A DNA stretch of 64,000 bases from Ceratorhiza oryzae-sativae (GCA_030998015.1 JARWMV010000233.1:2294001-2358000), one strand, 5' to 3'; shown: positions 1 through 11,560, numbered from the stretch's first letter. Notes: generated by a model from the sequence alone, not told the origin. Numbers and translations: made by a program.

Positions 1-759
1 GATTTGGATGCCCATCTATGCTATAATTTCCATCGTGGATACCCTAATTAGGTGCCAAATCCACCTAGGCAATTTGAATGAGGTTCTGAAATTGCTACTT
101 GCGGACTACAGGACAAATCCTCAAGGTGGTTTGACTCAAGATAGAGATTCAAGCTGGTGCATGACAATGGTTTGGTTGATTAACCAATTTTAAGGGTCCA
201 AAACACCAGGTTGACATCAAAACTGGTGCTGTAGAATTACTCTATTAAGCAGATCTGGAGTTGAATAGGTAGTAGGAACAAGGTTGTTGGAATTGAAAGG
301 CTCTCACACAAGCTAAGCAGCTGTGGGTATGATATTTCTTCCTTGGAGGGGATTGAACTAATTGTGGTCAATCAGCTGAAAAGGTTCCACCTTCTGCCAG
401 CTGGCCATTATTTGCACTGTGATTGTGGTAGCCTGGCAGTTTCTAGAAGATCCCTCCAGCTTGCTCAGGTTGCCCAAGTCAAAGCCCATCACTGAGGCCA
501 ACAACAAAGGTCACCTAGCTTCCATCTGAAGGCCAGCAGAGCACAGCATCGTCAAGTTTGACATCATAGAAACCTCCACTCCATCCCACCCAAGCAGAGC
601 CACCTTCCACACCACACCAGCATTCACAGAAATCTCTAACAACTTCGCAGCTCCAGAAATGCAGCCAGCAGACCAGCCAGCAGCTCCAATTCCCACCCCC
701 CTTTGCACAAGACTGCAGCCCCACAATCCATTTGCCTTGGTGCTTACAGCCTCTGCTGG
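1..759. other. Intergenic or unrecognised repeat-derived DNA
   Basis: I see no coding region I can support. Short open frames exist but have no recognisable motifs, and those near 511-955 run into the LTR that begins at 760. Confidence 0.4.
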
Positions 760-1213
760 TGTCATCACCTGACACACATATACTCACCATATAATATTTT
801 CTCAAATTATTGCAATTTTTAAGAACATTTTCAAAACACACTTTCCTTTTATGGGACAACTGTATCATGTGACTCATGGAATGTTCCAGACTGCTTACCA
901 AGATGTATTTAAACTTTGATGTGAAATTCCGCAGCTCTGCAGCAGCTTCTATCACTTAGCAATATGACTCATAGTATAGTTGTGTTTGTTTTGATGTGGG
1001 TTGAAGATTGTATATAAACCAGGTCAAGTTTGACAAGGCCTCCTCACAAACTTGACCTCCTCATCAATACAAGTCTTGTTCTCTTTCTGCTCACTGTCTT
1101 GCAACATGTTGTTGTTGCCCTTACCTCCCTTGTTGTTGCCACCAAGTCACTCCAGGGCTCTGCCCTTGTGATCTATGGTGTCCACACCATCACCTGACTT
1201 GTTGCTGCTGACA
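760..1213 (+). mobile_element. Solo LTR, family B (Gypsy)
   Basis: This is a diverged copy of the 376-bp LTR of the Gypsy element at 28010-36314, here in plus orientation. It begins TGTCAT and ends TGACA. Shared landmarks are the ATAATATTTTCT block near 790, the GTATATAAACC TATA-like block near 1009 and the paired AACTTGACCTC segments near 1050. The flanking pentamers are GCTGG (755-759) and GCTGA (1214-1218), a 4/5 target-site duplication. No internal retrotransposon sequence adjoins it, so it is a solo LTR left by LTR-LTR recombination. Confidence 0.75.
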
Positions 1214-3251
1214 GCTGACCCCTGCACCTGAGCAAGAGACAAAAGAGCAGGAGGAAGTGTCCATCATATGGAAGTTGCCCCAAATTCTGGCACACAAGAT
1301 TTGCCAAAGTCTGGCACTTAAAATCTGGCAAAATCTGGCAATGCAGGTGCCAGTGCCAGTGCCAGATTTGGCCTCAACCTGCTGTAATCTGGCATACCTG
1401 CATTCTGGCAGAATCTAGCATTCCTGCATATTGGCAATTTGACATAAGCTATGCATGTCAGTGCTCAGCATACATCATGAAATGCTCATAATTCTGAGGG
1501 CTCCAAGACTATCTGTTGATTGCTGATTGACTCAAAACTCATGGAGTGTCACAACCAATGACTTGTATATGGTTGGGATTAGACCTGAGCTTTTGAAAGT
1601 ACTGAAAGGGAGTTCCAGGGCAAAGCCAGGCAGTCTGAGAGCAGTAAGCAAAGTGGAATGATGAGGTGAACTGCTTTGGAGATTGGAGATGCTTCACAGC
1701 CTTGCTTAAATACTATTTGGTGCTGATATTGAAAGCAACACATAACTACAAGCTAGGGCAAGCACAGTACAAGCAACAGCAAGTGAATCTAAGTTAGTAT
1801 AAGCAAGGCAGGCAAGAGCAGGTGAGAATGGAAGCACATGTACAAGCATATGTGGCAAGAAGCAGGCAAAATTAAATAAATGAGACAGGAATATCACACT
1901 TGGAATCAATAAGCACATCAGCAGCAAGGCTTGTGACATGGAGCTTGTGCCAAATTACAGTTCTGGAAATATTGCTGGGAATGCATGGACTGTCTGGATA
2001 TCTAGATATGCATTGAAATATTACAATGTTTATGACAATCAATGTACATTGCTTGTATCAGCCTCATCAGCACACGCACATGCACTGAATAGCACTCTAT
2101 GAGGGCCACATGCAATTACCAGGGCAAAACCCACTGCTCAATGCTACAGACACTAATATACAGAAATCAAACAAAGCTCATAATTCATGGGCTAATGTAC
2201 TTGGTTTTTACAAGTTCATCTGTCTGATTGGATCTTGAGTCAATTGAGACATGTGCATGTCCCAGAACTCTTTATGAACCAAGTGTATTGAATAACAGTA
2301 TGAATCAGACCTTGGATTTTGGTGAGAAACAAGCTACTAGTTCATACAAAACATTGCAAAAGCTGGCACAATAAGATTGACCAAACAGATCATCCCCAGC
2401 AGAGGCCATCAAACTTTCATAGTTAGTATGCTTATATGGCTTGCTTTTGGTACAATTCATCCAAAGCTCTTTTCATTCTCAGATTTCATATATTTGATTT
2501 GCAGAGGAAACTAAGACATCTTTGATTTTTGTAATGTTACCACTGGAAGTGCCCACTGATATGGCCATGGTACCTTGCTATTACAGAGCTCTATTTGTCA
2601 TGATAAATAATGTCAAGGGGCATCAGTCTTCTTTCTCAGTGGGGTTACAAGAGAGCAATATTGTTACCTGCATTGATGTACTTAATATCTCATGTGTCTA
2701 CACAATAGTCACTGAGTTAGTTGTGAGTCCATACCACAGTCACAATGGTACACAGTTGGGCACTTCTTAGCAATGCCTAGGTCCTGCAAAGAGAATCCAA
2801 AGGTAAGTTGTTCAGTGGAAGAGCCAGGTCTCTATATCCCATGACATGCTAGCTTTCAGTAGTGGGGTAGATCCCAGGTCACCTGTACCAAAATGAATGA
2901 GAATCCTCTACAATTGTGGCACATCTGCCTTAGCCTACCAGTTCTTGCTTAGGTATCTTTAGGCCAAGTGTACCTCTCAAGCCATCTTACTTGACATTAC
3001 AATCCTCATCCTCACTGCATGCCTGTTCTTAGTTGTTATAGTTTGATCCTTGGCCATTGAAAGATTGAGACCCACCCTAGGCTGATCAGCTTGAGGGTCT
3101 AGTTGCTCTTGGTTCTTAGGTGTGACATATATATGCTGCTCTTGGGGGTAAGAGAGATTTATCATATTGCACACTGTCTGTGGATTACATCAGGTCAGCA
3201 CTGCTGAGCCAGTCAAACAAAATGGGCAACACATATTTCCTGGTGAACAAT
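1214..3251. other. No gene recognised; TGGCA-rich stretch at about 1277-1440
   Basis: The segment 1277-1440 repeats TGGCA/TGCCA words and resembles the dispersed TGCCAG-rich repeats near 15.2, 20.3 and 21.6 kb. The rest, including small frames at 1706-1939 (minus) and 2522-2770 (plus), has no domain or intron evidence I can support. Confidence 0.3.
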
Positions 3252-3530
3252 CTAGTCATCTGATATGCTTGACATGCCTGAGTCAGTGTCCTTGTCATCC
3301 CCATCCTCAGATTCCAGTTCCATCCCTGCTTCATCAAATGATTCAACCCTGTATGCATCCAAATTTGCATCCCACCACTCATACAAATTATCAGCCCACT
3401 CCTTCAGCTGCACTTCTAGCCTTGCCACCATTGCTGCAACTTCACAAAGATGCTTGCACACCTCTTTTGCTGCAACACCAGCCTTGTTGCCTTGTTGATG
3501 GTAGCTCTCTAGCTAGGAGGTGCCTGCTCT
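3252..3530 (-). pseudogene. Acidic coiled-coil-like ORF fragment, function unknown
   Basis: A minus-strand frame of about 90 codons ends in a Ser/Asp/Glu-rich acidic tail (DKDTDSGMSSISDD at the C terminus). Before it is a predicted helical segment (EVAAMVARLEVQLKEWADNL). It resembles the amphipathic N-terminal parts of retrotransposon gag-like or transposon accessory proteins, but no zinc knuckle or catalytic motif follows. An in-frame stop at about 3517 closes it upstream. I do not recognise the family. It may be a decayed fragment. Confidence 0.3.
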
Positions 3531-4059
3531 ACCAGGTTGGTGAAGTATTGGGGGTTTTGGCACATGAGGATGAGTGCAGCCATGCTCTCTGTTGGGTAAC
3601 ATGAAGCAGCATGACAATATAAGATCTTCCACTAAGCATAGATCATCATTCAGTGAATGCCAGCCCAGGAGCCCACATTGGTCTCATTTGATAAGCCTGG
3701 AGTGTGAATGTGCTCATATTGCAGGGCATGCATTGTGCAAGTAATTGTGCATGCTGCACACCAGTGGCCACCAAAGCATAGAGTTGGACCAGGTGTAAGA
3801 ACTATATGGATAGTGTAGGGCTGCATGAGACTGGGAAAATCATCCATCAATCATGCTAGTTAGGGTGGGGCACACCAGACTTACAGAGTAGATCCTTTAG
3901 GCAAATAAATTGCTTGCCAGTAGTGCTCATGCACCCAGCTGATATCATCTGCAGACATATGTGCCCATTTCTCAGCTTGTCATGGCTTAGAATCAGTGAC
4001 CTTGTCAGCTTGATCTTTGTATCCAAGAGAAATCAGCCAAAGCTTTCCCACACCAGCCT

Positions 4060-4748
4060 TGTCACAACCTCTGAAAGCAGTTGTCAGACTTTGCTTTACA
4101 AGTGGCTAATGCCCTTATTGGGTTTGTACTATGTCCTAACTACTGCTGATGCATGGCACATTTGGGCCTGAGGCCTTATGTGTGTCTACTGTCTTGTGGC
4201 TTGACACTGTATGCACTTATGTGCTCATGGCTGATGGACACCTGTCACTGAGTAAGCAACTGTGGACAGCAGCTAAGTCAGATGCTTAGTGCTGGGGCTT
4301 GCAATGTGGCCTTGACTCAAGGCCCTTCTAGCTGTTACTTAAGCTGATAAGTCAGCTAGGGACTGGTTCTCACACAAGGTGTTTAGAGGGGAATTGACAA
4401 GGTAGAGCAAGCTGGGGTAGACTGGCTTGCCCTACTTGCTTTTATACTATTCTAACCAAGGGAGTGACTAAGTGTACATGCAGGATGAGTAAGAATGAAT
4501 GGCAGTGATCAGTCAGCCTGTTGCTAATAATATCATGTCCATCAGTCAGCAAGTAACTAATAATAGTAGCATGAGTAAGGTGAATGGCAGTGATTGGTAA
4601 GCAAGCAACTAATAATAGGACAAGGCTCAGTAAGCAGGTGGAAGTGCTGACTCATGAAGGAGAAATGGTCAAGCCATGAAACCAAGAGGCAAAAACAAAG
4701 GAAAGAAAATGATGATTAGTGACAAGACCTTGATTGTGGTGCATGACA
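4060..4748 (+). mobile_element. Solo LTR, family C (689 bp)
   Basis: The element starts TGTCACAACC and ends CATGACA. A second copy of exactly the same length lies at 49278-49966. Flanking pentamers are AGCCT (4055-4059) and AGCTT (4749-4753), a 4/5 target-site duplication. The copy contains a GAGCAAGCTGG...GGCTTGC palindromic segment typical of several LTRs in this window. No internal region is attached. Confidence 0.8.
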
Positions 4749-4790
4749 AGCTTCAACAGATACATATGTAGGCTTCCCAACAGAGTACTT

Positions 4791-4970
4791 GGTCTTCACC
4801 AGCGCCTAGCGCCACATGTATGTAGGTAGAGTATGCTCATATTCTATATTTGGGTACTATAGGTACAGGAAGTGCAAGGATTGTGGTGGTGTGGTGGGTT
4901 TGTGGGCTGCCAAGAGGTGGCATGCAAACAAGTGGCCAGGCTGCCAACCCCACAAGTGGGGCTCACAGGG
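4791..4970 (-). repeat. Ngaro split direct repeat B2
   Basis: This is a direct copy of B1 (5206-5390). Both contain the CCTAGCGCCAC word, TATATTTGGGTACTATAGG and the GGCTGCCAAGAGGTGGCATG block. It forms the 3' terminus of the element in its minus orientation. Confidence 0.8.
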
Positions 4971-5020
4971 TGGGCAGCAACACCTCACACAACAATACCT
5001 GGGGGGTGGGTGGGAGAAAA

Positions 5021-5205
5021 ACAAGCTCTCACCATGGTCTCCTGATGTCTGCCATGTGCACTGTGTGTGGTGGACATGCTGTGGTGGGAGAGGAAAGTGG
5101 GAGTAGAACAAGCACATGATTGATTGTAATATGTGGTTGGCACCTCAGGTTGCACCCAAGTACCTCTCCTGCACCTCCACAAGCTGCAGCACATCAGGCC
5201 ACACT
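5021..5205 (-). repeat. Ngaro split direct repeat A2
   Basis: This is a direct copy of A1 (10388-10567). Shared blocks are TCTCCTGATGTC, GTGGTGGGAGAGGAAAGTGG, GCACATGATTGAT and GCACATCAGGCCAC. It lies between B1 and B2, as expected for Ngaro elements, where A2 templates completion of the 5' end through a circular intermediate. Confidence 0.8.
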
Positions 5206-5390
5206 CAGTCTTCACTGGCACCTAGCGCCACACATATGTAGGTAGAGTATGCTCCTATTCTATATTTGGGTACTATAGGTACAGGAAGTGCAAGGATTGC
5301 AGTGGTGTGGGGGGTTTGTGGGCTGCCAAGAGGTGGCATGCAAACGAGTGGCCAGGCCGCCAACCCTGCAAGCAGGGCTGACCCCCAAAC
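5206..5390 (-). repeat. Ngaro split direct repeat B1
   Basis: This directly abuts A2 and closely matches B2. It marks the boundary between the coding part of the element and its 3' repeat block. Confidence 0.8.
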
Positions 5391-5509
5391 CACCTGGGAA
5401 TGAAGTGCCAGGGAAGCCCCAGGGTGGGGAGCAGAGGTGCAAGGCCACCACACAGCAGGATGCCATTGCCCCTGACATGCCCATGCCCCCAGCTGGTGTG
5501 CCAACTGGG

Positions 5510-6769
5510 TTAATGTGCAGGGCATGGCCAATGAGCTGGTAGGATAGCATGCTTGTGATGATCCCATAAGTGGATGTTCTCTACATATTTCAATGCTATG
5601 CCCTTAAGCCCATGCCAATACCTGTAAAAGGTGTTGGATTTCCATCTCCCCATCTCCCAAACCACCTTGGGAGGGACACCCATGTCAAGCAGGGCTGAGG
5701 TGCCTCTGATAAGGAATGAATGGCCCAAGAAATGGGGAAGTCCTTGTGCCAACCATATCTTGTTGCATCTGCCAATGAACTCTTCACAGGTGAGGGCATG
5801 GAGGGAACCATTAGGGCCACCCAGGTAGGTGAAGATGTTTGTTGAAGGGGGGGGATTTTTGTTGATTTGAAGAAGGTGGGCTATTGTGTGGATAGTGTCA
5901 ATATCATCTTCTTGGTGAGTAAGCATGATGTGCTCTCCATTCTGTTGCACAGTTTTTGTGTGTGGGAGATGTAGCTCACATGAGCCAAGCCTGGTGAACC
6001 TGTCACCAATGGAGCTGATAGTTGGCAGGACACTTGATGTTGTGTTTTGTTGCGATTGACCAGCTACTTCACCAGTACAACCTTGTCCCCAGAATATGAC
6101 AAGCGCCATGGTGAAGACAGCTGCATCTCATGGGAGGTCGAGGTCCAGGTGTGATGAGCATAGTAGGCAGAGCATGTGTATCATGACAGGTGGATGAAGG
6201 TCTTTGGTTGATGAGCATGGGGCAAGGTTTGCCACACCTCGTAATATGTGTTGGAGGTGGGTCCCACCCTCCCATGGCCAATTGTTGATTGCATGTATGG
6301 TCTTGAGTGCAGCAATGTGATTTGCCACTGTGCTACCTGCGTATGCCCCTGCATGTGAAGCAGTGTAGGTGCAAATGATTGGCTCTTGAGCAGGAAAAAG
6401 TTGATCTGCCAATATGCCATATGTATGGCAGAAGTCAATATACCCTTTGATGGTGGAGCTGTAGTTGGCCAACATTCCTGCTGCAAGGCTGTGATGGGCC
6501 ACCTGTGTGATGGCCAACTCAAGTGCTGCTGGGAGCTGAATACTGGGGTTCTCTTGAGTGGTTGGAGGGATGGCCTGTGTGTCCTGCTTTGGCTTTGGGT
6601 CTGGTCTGTAAACTGGTGCTGTAGCTGGTTCCAGGCAGCATGTGCGCCTTGCCAGTGTAGGTATGATGCAAGGTTGATGAGCTGTTCTTGCCATATAGTT
6701 CTGCAACCAAACAATGTGGGATGTGGTTGGATTTTTGCAAGTTTTTCTGGTCATGTGCAACCTGGTCAA
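5510..6769 (-). pseudogene. Tyrosine recombinase of the Ngaro element (broken)
   Basis: The family circularises or integrates the retrotransposon DNA by site-specific recombination. The N-terminal part (6769-6128) has the SAM-like core-binding fold pattern (ANYSSTIKGYIDFCHTYGI). After one in-frame stop at 6128-6130, in the same frame, the C-terminal catalytic domain (6109-5510) follows, with FWGQGCTGE, GHSFLIRGTSALL and GRWKSNTFYRYW. Family members carry Arg in the first box (xCRLGEL) and HSFRIGGT in the second, so both catalytic arginines appear lost here, while the His and the terminal Tyr of FYRYW remain. The gene is therefore almost certainly inactive. Confidence 0.85.
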
Positions 6770-6989
6770 ACATGAATCTCATTATATAATACGTACATAT
6801 CAGGAGCAAAATCTATAGAGGAGAGGTGCAACAGAGAAGTGGTGCTGTGACCAGAACTGGGAGTTGCTAGTGGATGTGTGGGAGGTGCTTAGGGATGGAT
6901 CCATGTGACGGCTTGTCTGCTGGGTTATCTGTGGAAGCAATGTATTCAATCTGGATGTCAATTCCATGGAGCTCCACATGTTCTAATAT

Positions 6990-7260
6990 TCACATTAGAG
7001 TGACATTCTGGGCCTCATTGTGTGAACAACCAGATTTGACAGCATAGACCACCCCAAGGTTGTCTGAGCAAAAGGTGACTGTCCAATTTTGAAGGCCTGA
7101 CACTGTCAGCACTGTCAGTGCTAATTCAACTGCAACCATTTCAGCCCATCCAATGTCAACACCTGGCTTGCACCAGTTAGGCTGAAGTTTCCAGGTGGCC
7201 ACATGATGCCAACACCCCAAGAGGTTGAGGCATCCATGAAGCATTCAGTTGGGTGGGGCA
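6990..7260 (-). pseudogene. RNase H domain of the Ngaro element
   Basis: The frame keeps the RNase H core: a first aspartate in FMDASTSWG (just upstream, in the RT frame), a glutamate in WAEMVAVELAL and an aspartate in FCSDNLGVVYAVKSG. A frameshift near 7190 separates the first motif from the other two. In this family the domain degrades the RNA strand of the RNA-DNA hybrid during reverse transcription. It sits between RT and the recombinase, the normal Ngaro order. Confidence 0.8.
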
Positions 7261-8428
7261 GATGAGGGGCTTGCAGTGTTCAGGAGCAGCTCCCACTTCC
7301 CAGCTGTGATAGCCACCAGGACACATCTGCTACAGCTCTGCTGGAAGCAGGTTTGGAGACAAAGTGCTGGTTGTTGTTGTGGTTGAACAAAGCACTGAAG
7401 CCAGTTAGACCTGCTAGGTGGGGGCAGCCATCCTGGATAACTTGTGTGCAATGAATGAGGGAACCCACTAAGACTTCTGTATCATGGAGAGACACCCTTG
7501 GCACCTGACCCCAATTCCACAGCAGGTCTAGGTACTTCTGTTGCTTTGTCAGGGGGATTGATACTGTGTGGGTCAGGATGTCCCATTCAAAGCCAAGGTA
7601 GGTGAAGATGGATGAAAAGAATTTTATCTTTGACAGTTTCCATGGCCAACCTAGTATGTCTGCAAGGTCCATGATGGATTGTTCATTGTATGTGGATTGC
7701 CTGTTGCCACTGATAAAGCAAAAGAACAGGAAGTCGTCAACGCATTTTAGAACTGGGCCCATGCCCCACTAGGTATAAATGTGGGCAATGGCATCCCTAC
7801 ACCAGCCAAAGATACCATTTAAGCTTGCTGCACCAAACAGAACACAGTAGTCCACAAAGAATTTACCATCCCAGTGCACTACTATGTGGTTCTGGTCCCA
7901 TGGTAGGACAGGCATCTGGCAATAGGCAGTGTCAACATCAAAGGTGGCAGACTGGGCTCCAGCTGGTGCGGCAACTACCAACTTGGCAACATTGTTGAAG
8001 AAACCCCATTCACAGGGGTAGTTGTAAGGGTTGATCTTGTCATTGAGTGCTGGGTGCTTGCCTTGGCCACATGGGTATGAAAAGTCTTGGATTATCCAAA
8101 ATTCACCAGGAGTGGATTTCTCAACCATGCCAAGCAGCACTGTTCTGAAGAAACCAATGTGAGCCTCAAGCTCTTCCTGTTCAAAGGGACCTGAGTAGCA
8201 GCCTGCCACCAGCTCTTTGTGGATGGCCTTGCAAACCACCTGCCACCATTCAGTGGCAGTAGCTGAGCTATGGTTTGGAGGTAGATGTGAGGGAGTGTGA
8301 GGAGCCAATTGGGGAGCCATAAATAAGACCTGGCAGGACATCACCAAACTCCTCCATGAGACTGAGTGATGTGAGCTTGGCCTGCCAGGCAAGGGGGAGG
8401 AGTGGCATGACAACCCATCTGGGGTCAT
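7260..8428 (-). pseudogene. Reverse transcriptase of the Ngaro element (broken)
   Basis: The RT palm shows TFDVDTAYCQMPVLP (first catalytic Asp), FGAASLNGIFG and KCVDDFLFF (the DD box; the family has [KR][YW]VDDFLF). The finger region carries GEFWIIQDFSYP and LNDKINPYNYPCEW. The N-terminal connection (AWQAKL...MEEFGDVLPGLIYG) lies in another frame at 8420-8268, so a frameshift near 8270 breaks the polyprotein. A stop near 7769 separates the two RT halves. It would copy the genomic RNA of the element into DNA. Confidence 0.88.
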
Positions 8429-8429
8429 T

Positions 8430-9312
8430 TACTGCAGTGCTGGGCACCATGTCTGCTAACACCACAGAGGGAGCAGGTGTGGATGGCAAAGCAGCATTTG
8501 TTGCAAGGGCAGGGTCCAGATGGGGTGTTGTTGCAGTAGCAGAACTTGTCACCATTGAGTAGCCAGTGTCCACCATCAGTGCTGGTGATGAGGATGGGGA
8601 GGCCATTGGATTGTGTAGCATGTGAGCATTCCTTTGGGATGCAGTTGGGCTGTCCACATCAAAAGCATAGGCTGGCCAAAGGGTTCTTGGTGCTACCTGC
8701 AGGGTGACTAGATGAGCCCTGAGTGTGCAGGTGGTCTGACAAAGACTTGACCTGGGCTGTGGGCCATGTTGGGGAGTGATGTGGGTTGGAGGAAGAGAGG
8801 GCCTGGGAAGATTGGCCAGTGGCTAACTCATGAAGAAGGTCCCTCTACACCTGATTGAGAACATTGTAGTTGAGGATGGTGGTATCAATGCTCCTCTGTG
8901 TGCATGTGATCATGCACATCCAAATGTCATATCAGATCCACATGTCCCAGTGGTCATGGAGATCGTCCTGCCTGTAAACCAGCTTGTAGTGTGCCTCCCA
9001 TTGATCCCAAAGACTTGGCTTGTATCTGTCAATGAGGTTTAGCAGGTGAGCCCAAGCCTGGGTCCATTCCTTGAATGATAGATCTACCTTGTTGCATTTC
9101 ACAATGTTGGCATCAACAGCTGATAGGCTTAGAGACTTTTGGCTGTCCCTGACACTGCCCATGTTGAGGGCCCAGCTGTTGCTGGCTGCACAGCAGGCAA
9201 GGTTGGTGAGAAACACCAGGGATAGGTGGAAAACCCATCCACCTTTCATTACATCTATCGCATGCTCCAGGATTGGCAAGTGTGATCCCAAGGCTGTCAG
9301 GCCTGGGACCAT
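8430..9312 (-). pseudogene. Gag-like region of the Ngaro element with cysteine knuckles
   Basis: The N-terminal part (9312-8932) begins GGWVFHLSLVFLTNLACCAA and continues with LSFKEWTQAWAHLL and HDHWDMWIxYDIW. I recognise this pattern from Agaricomycete Ngaro polyproteins. Downstream are a CCHC-type knuckle near 8640 (one Cys codon followed by a stop) and a second cluster near 8450-8520 with CPCNKCC...HTCSLCG..RHGAQHC. It likely packages element RNA. In-frame stops at 8932-8934 and about 8650 show decay. It would normally be fused in frame to RT. Confidence 0.7.
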
Positions 9313-9599
9313 GGCATCTTCTGAATCTGAGCTTGGAGGGTTGCAGGGTTCTGCAAATATTGGTTGTCAGCATGAGACATTGTGACTGAGACAGTGTGTG
9401 AGTGGGAGGCCACTGGCATGGGATATAGGATGGGTACTCAGATGGGAAGCTGATGAGCCCAGAGGGAGGTCTAGGGTGGGAAGCCACCTGTGACATGACC
9501 TTTTTAGGTCATCAGAAGTGGGATGCTGCTATGTGGGTAGGCCTGAGCCCTATCCCAATGAGGTGGGGACACATATAGGCACCTGATGAGGAGGGATGG

Positions 9600-10235
9600 A
9601 GTGTGAGATGTGGTGGTGTGGGGTGATAGAGCATAATTTTTCAACTTACTGTGCTTCCCCTTGCTTTGAGCAGAGGTTCCAGAGCAGTGGCTGTGCAAGC
9701 AGTCCTCGGCCTCCTCTATTCTTTCTGGTTCTCAGCAGTCCTGCCTTCATTGAGCTGCTTCGAGCTCCTCCCTGGCCTTGTTGGCCATGCACTGGAGTTG
9801 TGCTGCACAGTTTGTGCACTCTTGGATTTTGGCCTCATCTGGGGACTGCATGTCATGGTTTCTCTGACCTAGGATGGAGGCACCAACGGCGGGCTGGGAT
9901 GGGACCCTCAACCTGCCACAATCAATTGATGAGGCTTGGGGTGTGTTGCAATGTTGGGATGGTGCTCTGGAGGGTTGTGAGGGAGCCCTGGAGCCCTGAT
10001 GTTGTACCATAGGCAGTCTGGAGGGGGGGCAGGATCAGCAAGGGGAGGGTTTGCAGCTCGGGGTGCATTCTGGGGGTGTGGACTGCTGCTGCAGGTCCTC
10101 TGGGATCTTGTATACACAGTCCCAGTCATGCCTCGAGCAGGGGCCACATTTCAGGTGGGTGTGTTTTGTGCACCTGGTTCTGGTTTCCATGCATGTGTTG
10201 CAGTGTGGTAATCCAGCAGTGTTCACACATGGCAT
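9600..10235 (-). pseudogene. ORF1 of the Ngaro element: Zn2Cys6-like cluster plus coiled coil
   Basis: The ATG at 10235 opens a frame with a cysteine array of spacing C-x2-C-x6-C-x7-C-x2-C-x6-C, followed by Val-Tyr (residues about 12-41; CNTCMETRTRC then CGPCSRHDWDCVY). This is the canonical spacing of the fungal Gal4-type Zn2Cys6 DNA-binding cluster. A TGA at 10035-10037 interrupts the frame, which continues to 9747 with a short CxxC and a helical, Glu-rich segment (ANKAREELEAAQ). A possible intron near 9560-9640 would extend it. The ORF lies between repeat A1 and gag, so it belongs to the element by position. Function is inferred: nucleic-acid binding. Confidence 0.55.
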
Positions 10236-10387
10236 GGTGGTGGAACAAGGGGTAGAGGCTCAGGCAGGGCCTGGGAGGTTGGGTGCACATGAGGGGAGAG
10301 AGGTGGGACAGTGTCACTGTTGCAGAGAGAGGTCATGCTCAGGTGTTTATATATCAACCTACATGTCAGTATACATACAAATTATCA

Positions 10388-10567
10388 AACAGGCTCTCAC
10401 CAGTCTCCTGATGTCCACTGTGTGCACTGCACATGGTGGACGTGCTGTGGTGGGAGAGGAAAGTGGGAGTAGAATGAGCACATGATTGATCATAATACAT
10501 GGTTGGTGCCTCGGGTTGCACCTGAGTATCTCTCCTGTGCCTCCACAAGCTGTGGCACATCAGGCCA
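10388..10567 (-). repeat. Ngaro split direct repeat A1 (5' end)
   Basis: This direct copy of A2 forms the 5' end of the minus-strand element. Both end GCACATCAGGCCAC. The unique sequence to its right begins near 10568. Confidence 0.8.
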
Positions 10568-10619
10568 CCAACATGATCTCAACTGATTGCACCTCCACCC
10601 CCTAAGATCAGCCATGAGT

Positions 10620-11560
10620 GATTTTCCATCCACTCATAACAATCTTTGAGATTGTGAGCAGAGTTGTATGCAAAGTGGTCTGATGAGAGTTTTCTGTCAA
10701 ATGTATTATCTCCAGGACAGGCCTCAAATGTAAAAAAAAATACACTACAGCTGGTGGTTCAGTTACAAGGCCACTGCTGGAAGGCATACTCAACAGGTTG
10801 ACAACATCACCATTTTCAGAGTCAACACAATGTGAGGCCTCTTGCACAGTTGTCAAACAAGATAAAGCTTGCTCTTGATTTGGTTGAACACAGCTACAGA
10901 AAGATCTGATATACACAATGTGAAATAACCACAGCATGACTAGTTAAAATTGCTTACCATGCACCTCTACAGTCAGGTCAGGGTCAATAACCTTACCCAA
11001 TGTGATTAGTCCATTTTGGTCCCCAAAGAGTGATTGATGTGACAAAGCAAAGTTGGGTGGTGGCTCAATGATAAGTGAGTGATTTTTGAACAGCTCTTCA
11101 AGTCCAACAGCATCCATCTTTTGGCTGCCCCCACACACCAGATGATGTGCTGGATGGCAGAACTGAGGAAGGGAATCTTGTTCAACTTCAGCCAGTTGGT
11201 AAACAGTTTTAACCAGCTCAATGTCATGATCCTTCCAGTTTATTAATTTCCTGGCCAATCATCCTGGAGATATTGTGACTTACCTGCCCAGGTACCAGTG
11301 GTATGTCAAAGCTTGGCTTGGTGTACTCATTTGGGCCACAGGATTTTGGTCTATGAATCCTGATATTGAATGAGAAATGCTGTGTTTCCTATAACAGCAT
11401 CAGAAAATCAGCAATTATCATCTGAGAGTCAATGACCTTTGGTTTATCATGTAAGCCATCCAGAGGCTTCAAACCTTTTGCAAATGTCTATGTGACACTA
11501 CAATATTCCTTCTCCTCCAGATGAGTGAGCTTGGTGGGCTCAGCAACTTTGAAAGGGGGT
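10620..11560 (-). pseudogene. Decayed intron-containing gene, function unknown
   Basis: A minus-strand coding track is readable across several exons. One exon (11258 to 10958) contains HPAHHLVCGGSQKMDAVGLE and LITLGKVIDPDLTVEVHG. It ends at a clear 52-nt intron (10957-10906: GTAAGC...TATCAG). The next exon continues with SCVQPNQEQALSCLTTVQEA and a Leu-rich end. An upstream exon near 11500-11290 reads KPLDGLHDKPKVIDSQMI then FNIRIHRPKSCGPNEYTKPS, with one stop. I do not recognise the family. It could be a host-gene relic or a transposon-carried gene. Confidence 0.4.

Larger units (their letters stand above)
4791..10567 (-). mobile_element. Ngaro-type (DIRS order) tyrosine-recombinase retrotransposon
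   Basis: This is a minus-strand element of about 5.8 kb. In transcription order it has repeat A1 (10567-10388), an ORF1 with a cysteine cluster, a gag-like region with zinc knuckles, reverse transcriptase, RNase H, a tyrosine recombinase, then B1 (5390-5206), A2 (5205-5021) and B2 (4970-4791). The A1-[ORFs]-B1-A2-B2 arrangement of split direct repeats, the tyrosine recombinase and the lack of an integrase are diagnostic of Ngaro elements within the DIRS order. Several frameshifts and stops show the copy is dead. Confidence 0.88.

Noticed and set aside
511..955. Minus-strand ORFs of 88 and 146 codons
   Set aside because: They overlap the solo LTR at 760-1213 and have no motif, so they are chance frames.
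4816..5567. Cluster of overlapping ORFs on both strands at the Ngaro 3' end
   Set aside because: They are read through the split direct repeats B1, A2 and B2 and show no protein features.
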